Assembly (NCBI GenBank): GCA_947168525.1 | Contig: CAMVMG010000001.1 | Span: 124,001-188,000 of the forward strand | Reading direction: 5' to 3' | DNA from: an uncultured Bacteroidales bacterium | GTDB taxonomy: Bacteria > Bacteroidota > Bacteroidia > Bacteroidales > UBA932 | Length of the DNA stretch: 64,000 nucleotides | Part shown: positions 15,975 through 25,828 of the stretch, piece by piece | How positions within the stretch are numbered: position 1 is the first letter of the stretch | How the letters are laid out: every line of letters begins with the position of its first letter | Program-made: the position numbers and the translations under genes | Notes under the pieces: generated by a model | What the model saw: the letters and a program-made list of their open reading frames with translations, nothing else | What the model was told of the DNA's origin: nothing | Database searches by the model: none

Positions 15975-16915
15975 TCTTTTTGGGGGTGTTCTTTCCGATA
16001 GAGCTCCCAACTATTGAACAGGTTCTGCCAGATGGCATACAGCCCGCCGGCCACCGAGGTGACGGGGGTCATGTAATTGTATCCCAGCCAGATCAGGAAA
16101 CCTGTGTTTTTCTGTCCCAAGGCCTGTCCTGCCGTGATGCTTTCCATTTTTTCGCGCCCCATCCGGCGTCCGGCGAAAAACTGGACGGCGCAGCAGAGCA
16201 TGGAAACGGACACGATACCAGCCACCGCACCGGCTCCCAGGCCGCTCAGCAGCAGGGCCCGCGTAGCCATGACCATGGCCAGGGTGAGGCCGACCCCCCA
16301 GACATAGAAGGAGTTGGAACTCCAGCGCATGAGCCTCCGCTGCAGCTTGTGCGTGGTGTAGCGGATGAGCCAGGCCATCAAGCCGGGCAGGATGAGCACA
16401 GGGAACACCTTGAGGGCGAGATGCCCCACATACAGCCAGAAATCCATGCTCTCGGAGGGGTTTACCACGGGAATCACCAGCGGAATCAGGAACGTGGCCG
16501 CCACATTGATCATCACCACGTAGCTCACCGTTCCCGCCAGGTCTCCGCCCAGGCGGTCTGTGATAACGCCGGCGGCCGATGCCGTGGGGCAGATCATGCA
16601 CAGCATGGCGCACTCCAGCAGCATCTTCACGGTACCCGAGGTAACCAGGGCCAGAGCGGCGAAGAGCAGGAATCCGCCCACCTGCACCAGCATGGCGCCC
16701 AGGTGCCAGCGGCTCAGTTTGATGTCGTGGGGAGAAATCTTGACAAACTGGAAGAACAGCAGGACGGCAATTACCAGGCGCTGGCCTTCCTGTACCGCCG
16801 GATGCAGCCAGTGCCCCCACGGATGGAAGGCGGGTGTAAGGTGATAGACGGTATAGAGGCTGATTCCCAGCACGATGGCTATGGGCAGCATCCAGTCTTT
16901 CAGGAACTTAAGCAT
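15971..16915 (-). CDS. BASS-family (bile acid:sodium symporter-like) transporter
   Basis: A 314-residue integral membrane protein with about nine or ten helices, in the arrangement of the bile acid:Na+ symporter/arsenite permease superfamily. Motifs include CAMLCMICPTASAAGVITDR (about 108-127). Family members carry organic anions with sodium; the substrate here is not predictable. Its start overlaps the stop of the YczE-like gene by eight bases, suggesting an operon. Confidence 0.7.
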   Translation of the reverse strand: MLKFLKDWMLPIAIVLGISLYTVYHLTPAFHPWGHWLHPAVQEGQRLVIAVLLFFQFVKISPHDIKLSRWHLGAMLVQVGGFLLFAALALVTSGTVKMLLECAMLCMICPTASAAGVITDRLGGDLAGTVSYVVMINVAATFLIPLVIPVVNPSESMDFWLYVGHLALKVFPVLILPGLMAWLIRYTTHKLQRRLMRWSSNSFYVWGVGLTLAMVMATRALLLSGLGAGAVAGIVSVSMLCCAVQFFAGRRMGREKMESITAGQALGQKNTGFLIWLGYNYMTPVTSVAGGLYAIWQNLFNSWELYRKEHPQKD

Positions 16916-17600
16916 TGTGCGGGGCGAAGGTGGAGGTAATGGGGGCCAGCAGTTTGTCCAGCAGCGGGTCCGTCAGACGCATGCACAGACCGGTGAAAAT
17001 GGCCAGAATCAGCGTGCCTTCCCGGATAACTACCGTGGTGCCGTTGCCAGTGAGCAGACCGAAGAACACCCAGGCCAGGAGGGCGGTGACCAGAACCAGG
17101 GCGATGTCGAACAGGACCTTCACGGTGCCGAAGGGCTTCTTGCTTTCGTCGGAGAGGATAGCAGTTGTCATGTCGCCGGCAAGCATCCAGCTACGGCCCA
17201 GCACTTCCAGCTTGATGCCAAGCGCGGTGACCACGACGGCCGCCAGACTGAGCAGGATCTGGATGGCATAGTTGGTGGCAGGTGCGTCGATGGAATTGAA
17301 CAGCCAAATGGCCCCGTCACACATGTAGCCGAAGACGAAGGCTGCGGGAATCTGCATCAGATATTTGATTTTGAACCGTTTCCGGAGAATGCCAATCTGG
17401 ATGAGAATGAATAGCAGGTGCATCATCCAAGTGAACGTGCCCACGGAAACGGCTGTCCATTTCAGGTTGAGGATGGTGGGCGGGCAGGAAGGGGGCGCGA
17501 TGCCCAGGTTGCTTTTGATGGAAAGCCCTACCCCCAGCGCTACCAGAACCAGGCCGACGGTGGAAATCCCGTATCTTTGAACAAGTTCTTTTGCTTTCAT
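16908..17600 (-). CDS. YczE/YitT-family membrane protein
   Basis: A 230-residue protein with five or six membrane helices, starting MKAKELVQRYG at 17600. It resembles the YczE/YyaS family of membrane proteins, with the early LVALGVGLSIKSNLGIAP segment (about 17-34) typical of that family. Function is unknown. The -7-like box GATATTTG lies five bases before the ATG, so the transcript may be leaderless. The BASS transporter follows with an 8-base overlap. Confidence 0.65.
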   Translation of the reverse strand: MKAKELVQRYGISTVGLVLVALGVGLSIKSNLGIAPPSCPPTILNLKWTAVSVGTFTWMMHLLFILIQIGILRKRFKIKYLMQIPAAFVFGYMCDGAIWLFNSIDAPATNYAIQILLSLAAVVVTALGIKLEVLGRSWMLAGDMTTAILSDESKKPFGTVKVLFDIALVLVTALLAWVFFGLLTGNGTTVVIREGTLILAIFTGLCMRLTDPLLDKLLAPITSTFAPHNA

Positions 17601-17605
17601 AGGTG

Positions 17606-17633
17606 CAAATATCCACAATTATGTGTAATTTTG
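17606..17633. promoter_or_regulatory. Divergent promoter region of the YczE-like and M13 genes
   Basis: GATATTTG on the minus strand (17606-17613) precedes the YczE-like ATG by five bases. TAATTTTG on the plus strand (17626-17633) lies 41 bases before the M13 peptidase ATG. Confidence 0.6.
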
Positions 17634-17674
17634 CAAATTGTATTCAGTGTATAATACCAATAAAATTAAATACC

Positions 17675-19684
17675 ATGAAAAAGACAGTTTTGCTTATGTC
17701 AACGCTTCTGGCCTTTGCAGCCTGCGCCCCCAAGAGCGGCGCGCCCGCGCTGGATATGTCCTATCTGGACACGTCCGTGTCGCCCAAAGAGGATTTCTAT
17801 CAGTACTCTACCGGCGGATGGCAGAAGAACAACCCCCTGAGACCGGAATTCTCCCGCTACGGCAGTTTCGACGCCCTCCGCGAGAAAGCCCAGGAAAACC
17901 TCAACGCCTTGTTCGAGAGCATGACCACCCTGGATGCCAAGCCCGGCACCGTGGAGCAGAAAATCTCCGACCTCTATAAGATGGCACTGGACTCCACAAC
18001 CCGCAACAGCCTGGGCGCTAAGCCCATCGAGCCCTATGTGGCCGAAATCCAGGCCGTCAGTACCAAGGAAGAACTGGCTGCTCTGCTGGGCAAGATGAAC
18101 CTCTACGGGGAAGGCGGCTTCTTCGGCTGTGGCGTAGAGGCTGACCTGGCCAACAGCGACATCCAGATACTGTACCTGGGCCAGGGCGGCCTGGGCATGG
18201 GAGACCGCGACTATTACCTGCTGGAGAGCAACCAGGCCCTCAAGGACGGTTACAAGGCTTTCCTGGTGAAGGCCCTGCAGCTGGCCGGCATCCCGGATGC
18301 CGAGTCGGTTGCCGCCAGCGACCTGGCCGTGGAAGACGCCATGGCCCAGATTTTCTGGACCCGCGAACAGAACCGCGACATGGCCGCCATCTATAATCCG
18401 ATGAGCACCGAGCAGATCTTCAAGGCCTATCCGGCCCTGGCGTTGGACAAGACCTTCGCCGCCGCCGGCCTGCCGGCCCAGGAGAAGGTAATCGTGCAGC
18501 AGCCTTCCTATTTCCAGGGTCTGAACGAGCTATTCAAGAAGACCGGTCTCTCCGACCTTAAGAATTACCTGCTCTGCCAGTTCGTGAGCGGCAGCTGCAG
18601 CGCCCTCTCCGACGACTTCTACACCGCATCCTGGGAGTTCTTCTCCCACCAGATGGCCGGCGCCCAGGAGCAGCAGCCCCGCTGGAAGCGCGCCATGAGT
18701 GTGCCCAACAGCATCCTCGGTGAAGCCGTCGGCGAAATGTATGTGAGCCGCTACTTCCCCGAAAGCTCCAAGCAGAAGATGGTTGCCCTGGTGGAGAACC
18801 TGCGCACTGCCCTGGGCCAGCACATCGACGGACTGGAATGGATGAGCGCCGAGACCAAGGCCCGTGCCCGTGAAAAATTGGCCGCCTTCACCGTGAAAAT
18901 CGGCTATCCGGACAAGTGGAAAGACTACAGCACCCTGGACATCAACCCGCAGAACACGTATTACGAGAACCTCCGCAACGCCAGCGCCTGGTATGTGAAA
19001 GACAACCTGGACAAGCTGGGCAAGGAGACCGACCGCACCGAGTGGGGAATGACCCCGCAGACGGTGAATGCCTACTACAACCCCACCACCAATGAGATCT
19101 GCTTCCCGGCCGCCATCCTTCAGAAGCCCTTCTTCGACCCCGAGGCCGACGACCCGGTGAACTACGGCGGTATCGGCGTGGTGATCGGCCACGAGATGTC
19201 GCACGGCTTTGACGACCAGGGCTCCATGTTCGACGCTGTGGGCAATATGGTCAACTGGTGGACCCCGGAAGACAAGGCCAAGTTTGACGAGCTGGGCAAG
19301 AAACTGGCCGCCCAGTTCGACGAGGTGGAGATACTGCCCGGCGTACACGCCAACGGCGCCTACACCCTGGGTGAGAACATCGGCGACCACGGCGGACTGT
19401 CCATCGCTTTCACCGCGATGGAGAACGCCATCGCCGGCAAGGAAGATCCCAAGATCGACGGCTTCACCGCCGCCCAGCGCTTCTACCTGAGCTACGGTGC
19501 CATCTGGGCCCAGAACATCACCGACCAGGAGAAGGCCCGCCTCACCAACATGGACGTGCATTCGCTGGCCGAAAACCGGGTCAATGTCTCGGTCCGGAAC
19601 TTCCAGACCTTCTTCGACGCCTTCGATATCCACGAGGGTGACAAGATGTTCCGGCCGGAGGAAGAGCGCGTCCACATCTGGTAA
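17675..19684 (+). CDS. M13-family zinc metallopeptidase (lipoprotein)
   Basis: A 669-residue PepO/neprilysin-type oligopeptidase. The N-terminus carries a lipoprotein signal peptide with Cys at position 16 (LLAFAAC), so the enzyme is anchored to a membrane on the periplasmic side. The zinc motif HEMSH (in VIGHEMSHGFDDQG) and the third-ligand motif ENIGDHGG are both intact, and NAYYNPTTNEICFPAAILQ precedes them as in the family. It is followed after six bases by an ABC-type permease gene on the same strand. Confidence 0.93.
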   Translation: MKKTVLLMSTLLAFAACAPKSGAPALDMSYLDTSVSPKEDFYQYSTGGWQKNNPLRPEFSRYGSFDALREKAQENLNALFESMTTLDAKPGTVEQKISDLYKMALDSTTRNSLGAKPIEPYVAEIQAVSTKEELAALLGKMNLYGEGGFFGCGVEADLANSDIQILYLGQGGLGMGDRDYYLLESNQALKDGYKAFLVKALQLAGIPDAESVAASDLAVEDAMAQIFWTREQNRDMAAIYNPMSTEQIFKAYPALALDKTFAAAGLPAQEKVIVQQPSYFQGLNELFKKTGLSDLKNYLLCQFVSGSCSALSDDFYTASWEFFSHQMAGAQEQQPRWKRAMSVPNSILGEAVGEMYVSRYFPESSKQKMVALVENLRTALGQHIDGLEWMSAETKARAREKLAAFTVKIGYPDKWKDYSTLDINPQNTYYENLRNASAWYVKDNLDKLGKETDRTEWGMTPQTVNAYYNPTTNEICFPAAILQKPFFDPEADDPVNYGGIGVVIGHEMSHGFDDQGSMFDAVGNMVNWWTPEDKAKFDELGKKLAAQFDEVEILPGVHANGAYTLGENIGDHGGLSIAFTAMENAIAGKEDPKIDGFTAAQRFYLSYGAIWAQNITDQEKARLTNMDVHSLAENRVNVSVRNFQTFFDAFDIHEGDKMFRPEEERVHIW

Positions 19685-19690
19685 TCCCGC

Positions 19691-20848
19691 ATGGAGGCTG
19701 GCCGCTTCATATCGCGGAAGCTTTCCTTCCAGGGAAAGGTGGCGGTGATAGCCATCGCCATCAGTTTCCTGGTGATGATTGTCGCCGTGGCCGTCTCGTC
19801 GGGCTTCCGCCAGGCAGTGCGGAGCGGCGTGGCGCAGATGACCGGTGACATCCGGATTCAATCGCAAGACCGTTCGGAAGGGGAGATGGCGTCCATCCCG
19901 CGCGACCTCCCCTCCCGGTCGGCTATTTTATCAGTCCCCGGCGTCCGGGAAATCCGTCCTGTGGTCCTGCGTAGCGGCGTGGTCAAGGACGGGGACGTCA
20001 TTCACGGCGTCCTGGTCAAAGGTGTCCAGCGGGCCGATTCTTCTCTTACGATCTCCGTACCAGAGCGGCTTTCCCGCATCCTGGGCGTGGGCGTGGGCGA
20101 CCAGCTCACCACGTATTTCATCGGCGAGCGGGTTCGGGTGCGGCGCTTCCGGATCAGCGCCATCCACCGGGATCTGGTAGAGATGGACGACAACCTGCTG
20201 GTATATGCCAACCTGGAGGACATGCAGCGCCTGAACGGCTGGGATGCAGATCAGGTGTCCTGCCTGGAAGTGGAGGTGGCCGATGCGTACCGTAGCCGCG
20301 AGGCCCTGGACCAGGTTTCCGCTGCGGTAGGCACCTGTCTTATAGACAGCGGGTTCCCTGAAGAGGAAGACCTGTACGTGAGCGCTTCCCACCGGCTGTA
20401 TCCCCAGGTGTTCGACTGGCTTGAACTGCTGGATTTCAATGTGCTGGTGATCTTGCTGCTGATGACGGTGGTGGCCGGGTTCAACATGGTCTCCGGGCTG
20501 CTGATCCTGCTGCTCCGGAACATTTCCACCATCGGCACGCTCAAGACCCTGGGTATGGACGACAGGGCGGTAGGCGGGGTTTTCGTAAGGGTGGGCGCCG
20601 GCGTGGTGTTCAAAGGGATGCTCATCGGAAATGCCCTGGCACTGCTTTTCTGCCTGGTTCAGGGAACGACCCACCTGATTCCCCTGGATCCGGCCAACTA
20701 TTTTGTCTCTTACGTGCCTGTGCACGTGAATCTGCTTTGGATCCTGGTGGCGGATGCCGTGGCCTTCCTGGCTATCCTGGCCATGCTGTGGTTTGCCGCC
20801 CGCTATGTCTCCAGGATAGACCCCGCCCAGACGGTCAAAGCCGACTGA
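19691..20848 (+). CDS. FtsX/LolC-E-type ABC transporter permease
   Basis: A 385-residue permease with an N-terminal membrane helix (about 17-37), a large periplasmic domain (about 40-250), and three C-terminal helices (about 255-280, 305-330 and 350-372), the layout of LolC/LolE/MacB permeases. It begins MEAGRFISRKLSFQGKVAV, a LolC/E-like start. Such proteins extract lipoproteins for transport to the outer membrane with the ATPase LolD. No ATPase gene is adjacent, so the partner must be elsewhere. It abuts the convergent transglycosylase gene with no space. Confidence 0.82.
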   Translation: MEAGRFISRKLSFQGKVAVIAIAISFLVMIVAVAVSSGFRQAVRSGVAQMTGDIRIQSQDRSEGEMASIPRDLPSRSAILSVPGVREIRPVVLRSGVVKDGDVIHGVLVKGVQRADSSLTISVPERLSRILGVGVGDQLTTYFIGERVRVRRFRISAIHRDLVEMDDNLLVYANLEDMQRLNGWDADQVSCLEVEVADAYRSREALDQVSAAVGTCLIDSGFPEEEDLYVSASHRLYPQVFDWLELLDFNVLVILLLMTVVAGFNMVSGLLILLLRNISTIGTLKTLGMDDRAVGGVFVRVGAGVVFKGMLIGNALALLFCLVQGTTHLIPLDPANYFVSYVPVHVNLLWILVADAVAFLAILAMLWFAARYVSRIDPAQTVKAD

Positions 20849-21793
20849 TTACTGCGGATACAGGCGGGTGTAGAAGGCGTAGATGTCCAGGACGTCCTCT
20901 ACATAGATCAGGGTCTGGGTCCCTTTGAACCCCGGAACCTCCGGAATCACGGAGGCTACACTGTCCCAGCGGGAGGCGTCCACCCCTTTTTCCCGGGCCG
21001 TCTGGATGGTCCTCAGAATCTTTCCTTCCCCGGCGTTATAGGCTGCCAGGGTGAACTTGATGCATTCGGTGGTGTCGGCGGCCGTTCCGCTGAACATGTT
21101 CTGCAGCCTTTTCAAGTAGGTGGTTCCCACTGAGAGGTTGACGGAAGGGATCAGCAGTGTGTCCGTACTGTAGCGGCTGCTGCGGATCTGCATCAGGCCG
21201 ATGGCGCCTTTGTGCGAGTTGGCATCGGCATGGAAGCGGGATTCCCGGTAAATGATGGCGCTCAGAAGGCGCCAGTCCCAGCCGATACCGGCCGCGTATT
21301 GCCTGACCAGGGCGTCGTAGCTGCTGATGGTGGTCAGATGCACCGGCTTCCCCTTCAGATAATCCTTCTGCAGCTGGTTGAACCGGGCTTCGGCCGACAG
21401 TTCCCCAATCCATCGGTTCATCAGCATCAGGGCTTTGCTGTCTTCTTTGCGGAGTACCCAGACCGTTCCGTCGGGGAAGGGACGGGTGGCCGCCAGGGCT
21501 TCCGGGAGGGAATCGGCCCGGGGAAGGACGATCAAGTCTACGGTGCCGTCTATTAGGGAATCCAGGTAGTCCGTGCCTTCTTCGGCAACCGTGATGAGGC
21601 ATTCCACCTGGTGGTCTCCGGTGAATTTCTGGACCAGCGCCTGTTCCATGGCAGCCCCTTCCCAAGGGAGGATGCAGTGGAGGGTGTCTTGCGGGCGCAG
21701 CTGCAGGGGACTACGGTGCTGTTTCCTGGGAATAAGCAGGAGCAGCAGCGTGGCCAGGGCAATGAGCAGGTATCCTTTGTAGGTGGGCTTCAT
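20849..21793 (-). CDS. MltF-like lytic murein transglycosylase
   Basis: A 314-residue protein with an N-terminal signal anchor (KGYLLIALATLLLLLIP), a periplasmic-binding-protein-like domain (about 30-165) and a C-terminal SLT domain (about 175-300). The SLT domain has the catalytic Glu in IIYRESRFHADANS and the GAIGLMQI motif, as in MltF. It cleaves peptidoglycan glycan strands. The ATG at 21793 shares its A with the TGA stop of the porin gene (TGATG), so translation is coupled. A longer upstream frame overlaps the porin and is not used. Confidence 0.88.
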   Translation of the reverse strand: MKPTYKGYLLIALATLLLLLIPRKQHRSPLQLRPQDTLHCILPWEGAAMEQALVQKFTGDHQVECLITVAEEGTDYLDSLIDGTVDLIVLPRADSLPEALAATRPFPDGTVWVLRKEDSKALMLMNRWIGELSAEARFNQLQKDYLKGKPVHLTTISSYDALVRQYAAGIGWDWRLLSAIIYRESRFHADANSHKGAIGLMQIRSSRYSTDTLLIPSVNLSVGTTYLKRLQNMFSGTAADTTECIKFTLAAYNAGEGKILRTIQTAREKGVDASRWDSVASVIPEVPGFKGTQTLIYVEDVLDIYAFYTRLYPQ

Positions 21794-24471
21794 CAGCGTC
21801 CCATGTTTCCAAGCATGCCTCCAAGTCCGCCGGACGAAGAACCGCCTCCAAGTCCGCCAAATCCGCCGCCTCCGCCGCCGAGTCCTGAGCTTCCGGCCCG
21901 CTCGGACAGGGTCTTCTGCTTCCCGAGACGCGGATAGAAGGGCCAGGAAATGCCGAATTTGACGGCCGTGGGGGTTTGGATGTAGTGGTGGGCGGTGAAA
22001 TAGTCTTTCCGCTCGTTGGGCCAGCCGTTTCCGGCGTTTTCCAGCTTGAGGAAGATACAGGCTTTCTTCCATTGCAGGTTGATGAAAACGTCAAAGACGG
22101 GGCAGTTGCCGTAGAGCTCCTGGTTCTGGTTCATGAACACGCCGGCCACCGGGTTGTAGGAGGGGGCATACCACTGGGTGGTATAGCGCACGTTGGCGCC
22201 CAGTTGCATAATCATGGTCTTGGGGTCTACGATAACCAGCTGCAGGAACCAGCGCAGGTTCAAGGCCAGGGCCGGCAGCGGCAGAACCTCCTGGTTGGAG
22301 GAGAGTTGGAAGAGGGCGCTGTTTTCCAGATGTACAGGGCCCAGGACGAAATCTTTCCTGAGGGCGGCCGACAGCACGCTCATGGGCGTGCTGTTCTGAC
22401 GGACGATCCCCAGCGTGTCGTAGTAGATATTGCCTGCCTCCAGGGCATAGCCTACCGATGCGTTCAGCCGCCATTTGGGAATGTCCAGCGTTCCGCTAAT
22501 CCGGGTGCTGGAGATTTTCCCGAAGTCGTTGTCCCAGCGGTAGTGGTTGGTGTACAGGTGCTGCTCGTAGAAGCCGGGCTCCTTGAGGGTGGTTTCGAAG
22601 TGAGCGCCGATGGACAGGGGGCTTTTGGGATGCCGCCGGAAGGGGAACAGGTTGATCCGGGCGTTGGCTTTCACGGCAAAGTCGTTGGCTTCGTACCCGG
22701 CAAAGTTGTACAGGCCCATAGCATCCCACTCCAGGTAGCGCTTAATCCGGCCTTCGGCCCCTACATACGTATAAAGGGTGTTCCAGCTTGTGTTGGATGG
22801 TTTTCTCAGATAGTCTCCCGGCCGGAAGCTGTAGAACGTCTGCAGGCGGTCTCCGATACCGCCCTCCACTTTGGACACCACGGCGTCTTCGTGCCAGGGT
22901 TGCAGGCGGACGAACACGCGGTTGTCCAGCCGGGCCACCCGCATGGAATCCGTGCTCTTGGACGGGTTGATGTTGAAAACGTCGTTATAGAAAGCGGACA
23001 GGGCCGACGAGGTCTGGTCTACGTATTTCTTGGAATACATCGTGTATTCCGACGAGGTGCCGATAAAGCCCGTGGTGACGTTGGTGTTGAGGGTGTCTGC
23101 CGGAACCCAGTCAGGGTCTTTCCGGTGGCGGAGCTTTTCGATGAATTCGAAGGGGATGCGATAGCTCTGGTCGAAGAAGAAACTCCGCTTGGCATAGCGG
23201 TTGGACGCGGCCGCCAGGTTGATGTCTATCTCGCGGGCATCCACTGTGGTATCCCGGATCCAGAAGTTGTCCTGGACGCCGCCGCTTTCCTGACGGGTGA
23301 GCAGGTTGATGATCATGCCGCCGTGTGCCAGGTATTTCTTGCCCAGGTAGTTTCCGGCCACCACATAGCTGCGGTTGGCCGTCTGTTCGTTCTTGAGTGT
23401 GCCCGCGCCGCCGTAGCGTTTCATCTCCAGGGCCACATTTAGTTCCGGAAAGATGTTCTGGGTGGTGAAGACGCGGTAGGAGTCGGCGCTGATGGTACTG
23501 TTGTCGAACAGGTTGCCATAGTACTCCAGCTCCGTGTAGGGCGTCTTGGTGTTGAACATGGGCAGGTTGGAAGGCGTGTAGGTCCAGCCCTCGTAGGGGG
23601 CATAGAAGCTCACGGATTCATCCCGGTTTCGCTTGAAGAAGTTGTAGTTTTGCACGGCCGACCCGGGCATGCCCAGCCAGCTGGCCCCTACGTCTTCCCG
23701 CATGAAGGGGTAGTCGTAGAAGTGGTAGTTGGCTGTGGTGTCCCACTCGAAGGGTTCTACCTTGTTGTTCAGGCGGTTGTGCCGCCAGCTTACCAGGCGT
23801 TTGTAGTAGAGCGAATCCGGCAGGAAGGCAGTTTCCAGGATGCGGGGCGTGTTTTCCCGGATGCTGTCCCGGATGCTTTTGATGCTGTCTCTGACATGCT
23901 GGATAGAGTCTCTCCGGCGTATGATGGCGGGCAGCTTGTAGTGCTCGTAGTCGTAGCGTTTCCGCTCCGACTTGGACAGGCCGGAGTACCATCGCTCGAA
24001 CTGCTCTTTCTGGAAGGCGGCCGAATCTGCCAGGTAGATGGAGTCGATCCGGGGCCACAGCAGGCTGTCTCCCTCCGCGATGAGCGAGTCTACCACGATC
24101 CGGTGGGTGAGGGAATCTTTCAGGGCTACATACCATTGGTAGCGGAACGGATCTGTCAGGCGGAGGCTGTCCGGCACCTTCATGGTATCCCGGGCCGTCA
24201 GTTTGGGGGTGGTATCGGCCTGGGGTTCCTCGTCAAAGCGCCAGAACTCTTCTTCCAGCAAGCTGTCCGGGATGGCTTTCAGGCTGTCGGTAGCGGCTTT
24301 CAGGGAACTCCGGCGGGGCTGGGTGTCCTGTTGCACCAGGGTGTCCCGCACGGCGCCGGGAAACCACGCGTGCAGACGCGACGCCCGGGAAATCTCCACT
24401 CCCAGGGTCTGGGCTGCAACGGCTCCTGCGATGGCTACAGGCACCAGTATGTCCGACCAGAACTTTGCCAT
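21793..24471 (-). CDS. Porin_10-like outer-membrane beta-barrel protein
   Basis: An 892-residue protein resembling the putative porins of Bacteroidota (Porin_10 family). An N-terminal signal-like helix (about 5-22) is followed by a long region rich in DSL repeats (about 45-215) and a C-terminal beta-barrel (about 260-870) with alternating aromatic strands. The tail is extremely Gly/Ser-rich (GLGGGGGGFGGLGGGSSS). I start at ATG 24471 (MAKFWSDIL), six bases after a TATATTTG box; the extra upstream codons of the open frame are not protein-like. It is coupled to the transglycosylase gene, suggesting an envelope role. Confidence 0.82.
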   Translation of the reverse strand: MAKFWSDILVPVAIAGAVAAQTLGVEISRASRLHAWFPGAVRDTLVQQDTQPRRSSLKAATDSLKAIPDSLLEEEFWRFDEEPQADTTPKLTARDTMKVPDSLRLTDPFRYQWYVALKDSLTHRIVVDSLIAEGDSLLWPRIDSIYLADSAAFQKEQFERWYSGLSKSERKRYDYEHYKLPAIIRRRDSIQHVRDSIKSIRDSIRENTPRILETAFLPDSLYYKRLVSWRHNRLNNKVEPFEWDTTANYHFYDYPFMREDVGASWLGMPGSAVQNYNFFKRNRDESVSFYAPYEGWTYTPSNLPMFNTKTPYTELEYYGNLFDNSTISADSYRVFTTQNIFPELNVALEMKRYGGAGTLKNEQTANRSYVVAGNYLGKKYLAHGGMIINLLTRQESGGVQDNFWIRDTTVDAREIDINLAAASNRYAKRSFFFDQSYRIPFEFIEKLRHRKDPDWVPADTLNTNVTTGFIGTSSEYTMYSKKYVDQTSSALSAFYNDVFNINPSKSTDSMRVARLDNRVFVRLQPWHEDAVVSKVEGGIGDRLQTFYSFRPGDYLRKPSNTSWNTLYTYVGAEGRIKRYLEWDAMGLYNFAGYEANDFAVKANARINLFPFRRHPKSPLSIGAHFETTLKEPGFYEQHLYTNHYRWDNDFGKISSTRISGTLDIPKWRLNASVGYALEAGNIYYDTLGIVRQNSTPMSVLSAALRKDFVLGPVHLENSALFQLSSNQEVLPLPALALNLRWFLQLVIVDPKTMIMQLGANVRYTTQWYAPSYNPVAGVFMNQNQELYGNCPVFDVFINLQWKKACIFLKLENAGNGWPNERKDYFTAHHYIQTPTAVKFGISWPFYPRLGKQKTLSERAGSSGLGGGGGGFGGLGGGSSSGGLGGMLGNMGR

Positions 24472-24477
24472 AACCCA

Positions 24478-24485
24478 CAAATATA
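24478..24485 (-). promoter_or_regulatory. -7 box of the porin gene
   Basis: TATATTTG on the minus strand ends six bases before the porin ATG at 24471, another candidate leaderless start. Confidence 0.6.
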
Positions 24486-24620
24486 AGAAGAATTCGGCAA
24501 AATCCCTATTTCCGTCCTTCTTAACCGATGCTATTCTTCCTCCCGGCAAACTCTTCCTCCACCCCCCAGCAGTGCTTTCCCGTTCGCGATTTCTCGGAAA
24601 GGCCTGTTGCTTAGTCGCAT

Positions 24621-24662
24621 ACGCCAAACCCCTGCTGCGCGGTGGTGGCAGGGGTTTGGCGT
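24621..24662. repeat. REP hairpin upstream of RAYT
   Basis: A perfect 15-bp stem ACGCCAAACCCCTGC / GCAGGGGTTTGGCGT with the 12-base loop TGCGCGGTGGTG. It shares its inner stem and most of its loop with the hairpin downstream of the RAYT gene. Confidence 0.85.
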
Positions 24663-24878
24663 AATAGCATCAGTGCCAGCACGTTATGCAAAATCGTAAA
24701 AAACATTTTCGAAAGATTTTACGTTTCTTACGATGAGTTTAGCCTATCTTTCTTATCATTGCAGAGCGACAGACAGTCTCCCTTTCGGCTAATTGTCTGT
24801 GAAACAATACTCAAGACAAAACCCCTGCTGCAAACGGACAGCAGGCTGTTCGCACAAACACCTGGTAATCTGTATCTT

Positions 24879-25802
24879 ATGAAAAATAGAAGGCGTAAAT
24901 TCTACCCGGGGACACTCCAGCACATCTATCAGCAATCGGCCGATAAGGGCGTGATTTTTTATTCGGACCTGGATTTCTTGGTCTTCTTCACCATCGTTTG
25001 TTCGGTGGCTTTGGAATATGACATTAAACTTGCCGCTGTCGTGCCGATGGCGGACCATTTCCACGAACTGTCCATCGCGGAAACCCTGAAAGAACTGTCG
25101 AGGTTTCATATGCATTATCCATCGGTATTTGCACTGGAGTACAATCGGCATTATGGAAGGGCGGGCCGATTACTAAAAAAGTCGTTCGGAAGTGCTCCGA
25201 AGGTCGGAAACAAGGCTGTCAGAACTATCCTGGCCTACGATTATAACAATCCGACGGAGCGAAAACTCTGCACCAGGGCCGAGGATTGGAGGTGGACTTT
25301 CCTGGCCTATGCAGACAGCCCTTTCCCCTTCTCACGTCCGTATAACCCCAAGGGGGCCCGCGCCTGTATGAGACGGGCTGTTACAGAAATCAAAGCGATC
25401 CATAGAAGCAAGGGATTTCTGAATTACGCCATTTTGGAAAGGCTGTTCGCTCCGCTGGATGACGGCGAGCGGGAACAACTGAAAGACTTGATTATAAGCA
25501 CGTGGACAGTCATTGATTATGAGTATGTTATCTCATTATATGGGGACTATCAGACAATGTTGACGGCTTTTAACTCAAACACCGGTGCCGAGTTCGATAT
25601 CAAGGAAGAATGGGGAAATTACGACGACAGGGTGTATTCCCGGATGTCGGCAATCATGCAGGCCGATGGAATCCTCCATGTCCCGGCGGCTATTTTCAAA
25701 ATGTCCGGAGCGGCCAGACGTAAATACGCCTCACGCTTATTGGCGATGGTGCCGGAGGCGCATCCCAAACAGGTGGCCAAGTTCCTTCACCTCCTGTTTT
25801 AG
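24879..25802 (+). CDS. REP-associated tyrosine transposase (RAYT, Y1/HUH type)
   Basis: A 307-residue protein starting MKNRRRKFYPGT. It matches IS200/IS605-like RAYT proteins: an HUH-type motif HFH in VVPMADHFHELSIA (about residues 63-76), and YNRHYGRAGRLLKKSFG (about 88-104), which holds the candidate catalytic Tyr and a typical RAYT phrase, followed by DYNNPTERKLC. RAYTs nick and join single-stranded DNA at REP hairpins. Full REP hairpins flank the gene on both sides, forming a REPtron-like unit. The longer open frame starting at 24642 begins inside the REP sequence and is not used. Confidence 0.82.
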   Translation: MKNRRRKFYPGTLQHIYQQSADKGVIFYSDLDFLVFFTIVCSVALEYDIKLAAVVPMADHFHELSIAETLKELSRFHMHYPSVFALEYNRHYGRAGRLLKKSFGSAPKVGNKAVRTILAYDYNNPTERKLCTRAEDWRWTFLAYADSPFPFSRPYNPKGARACMRRAVTEIKAIHRSKGFLNYAILERLFAPLDDGEREQLKDLIISTWTVIDYEYVISLYGDYQTMLTAFNSNTGAEFDIKEEWGNYDDRVYSRMSAIMQADGILHVPAAIFKMSGAARRKYASRLLAMVPEAHPKQVAKFLHLLF

Positions 25803-25828
25803 CTTAAAACGCTGTATAATAGCATCTT

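Larger units (their letters stand above)
24472..24878. other. Intergenic region with porin promoter and REP hairpins
   Basis: 407 bases between the divergent porin and RAYT genes. It holds the porin -7 box TATATTTG (24478-24485, minus), a full REP hairpin (24621-24662), and a half-REP (24817-24845: AAAACCCCTGCTG then CAGCAGG). No gene is seen in it. Confidence 0.7.

Noticed and set aside
18530-19867. 445-codon gene antisense to the M13 peptidase
   Set aside because: It is a long open frame produced by GC-rich codon bias opposite a well-supported peptidase gene.
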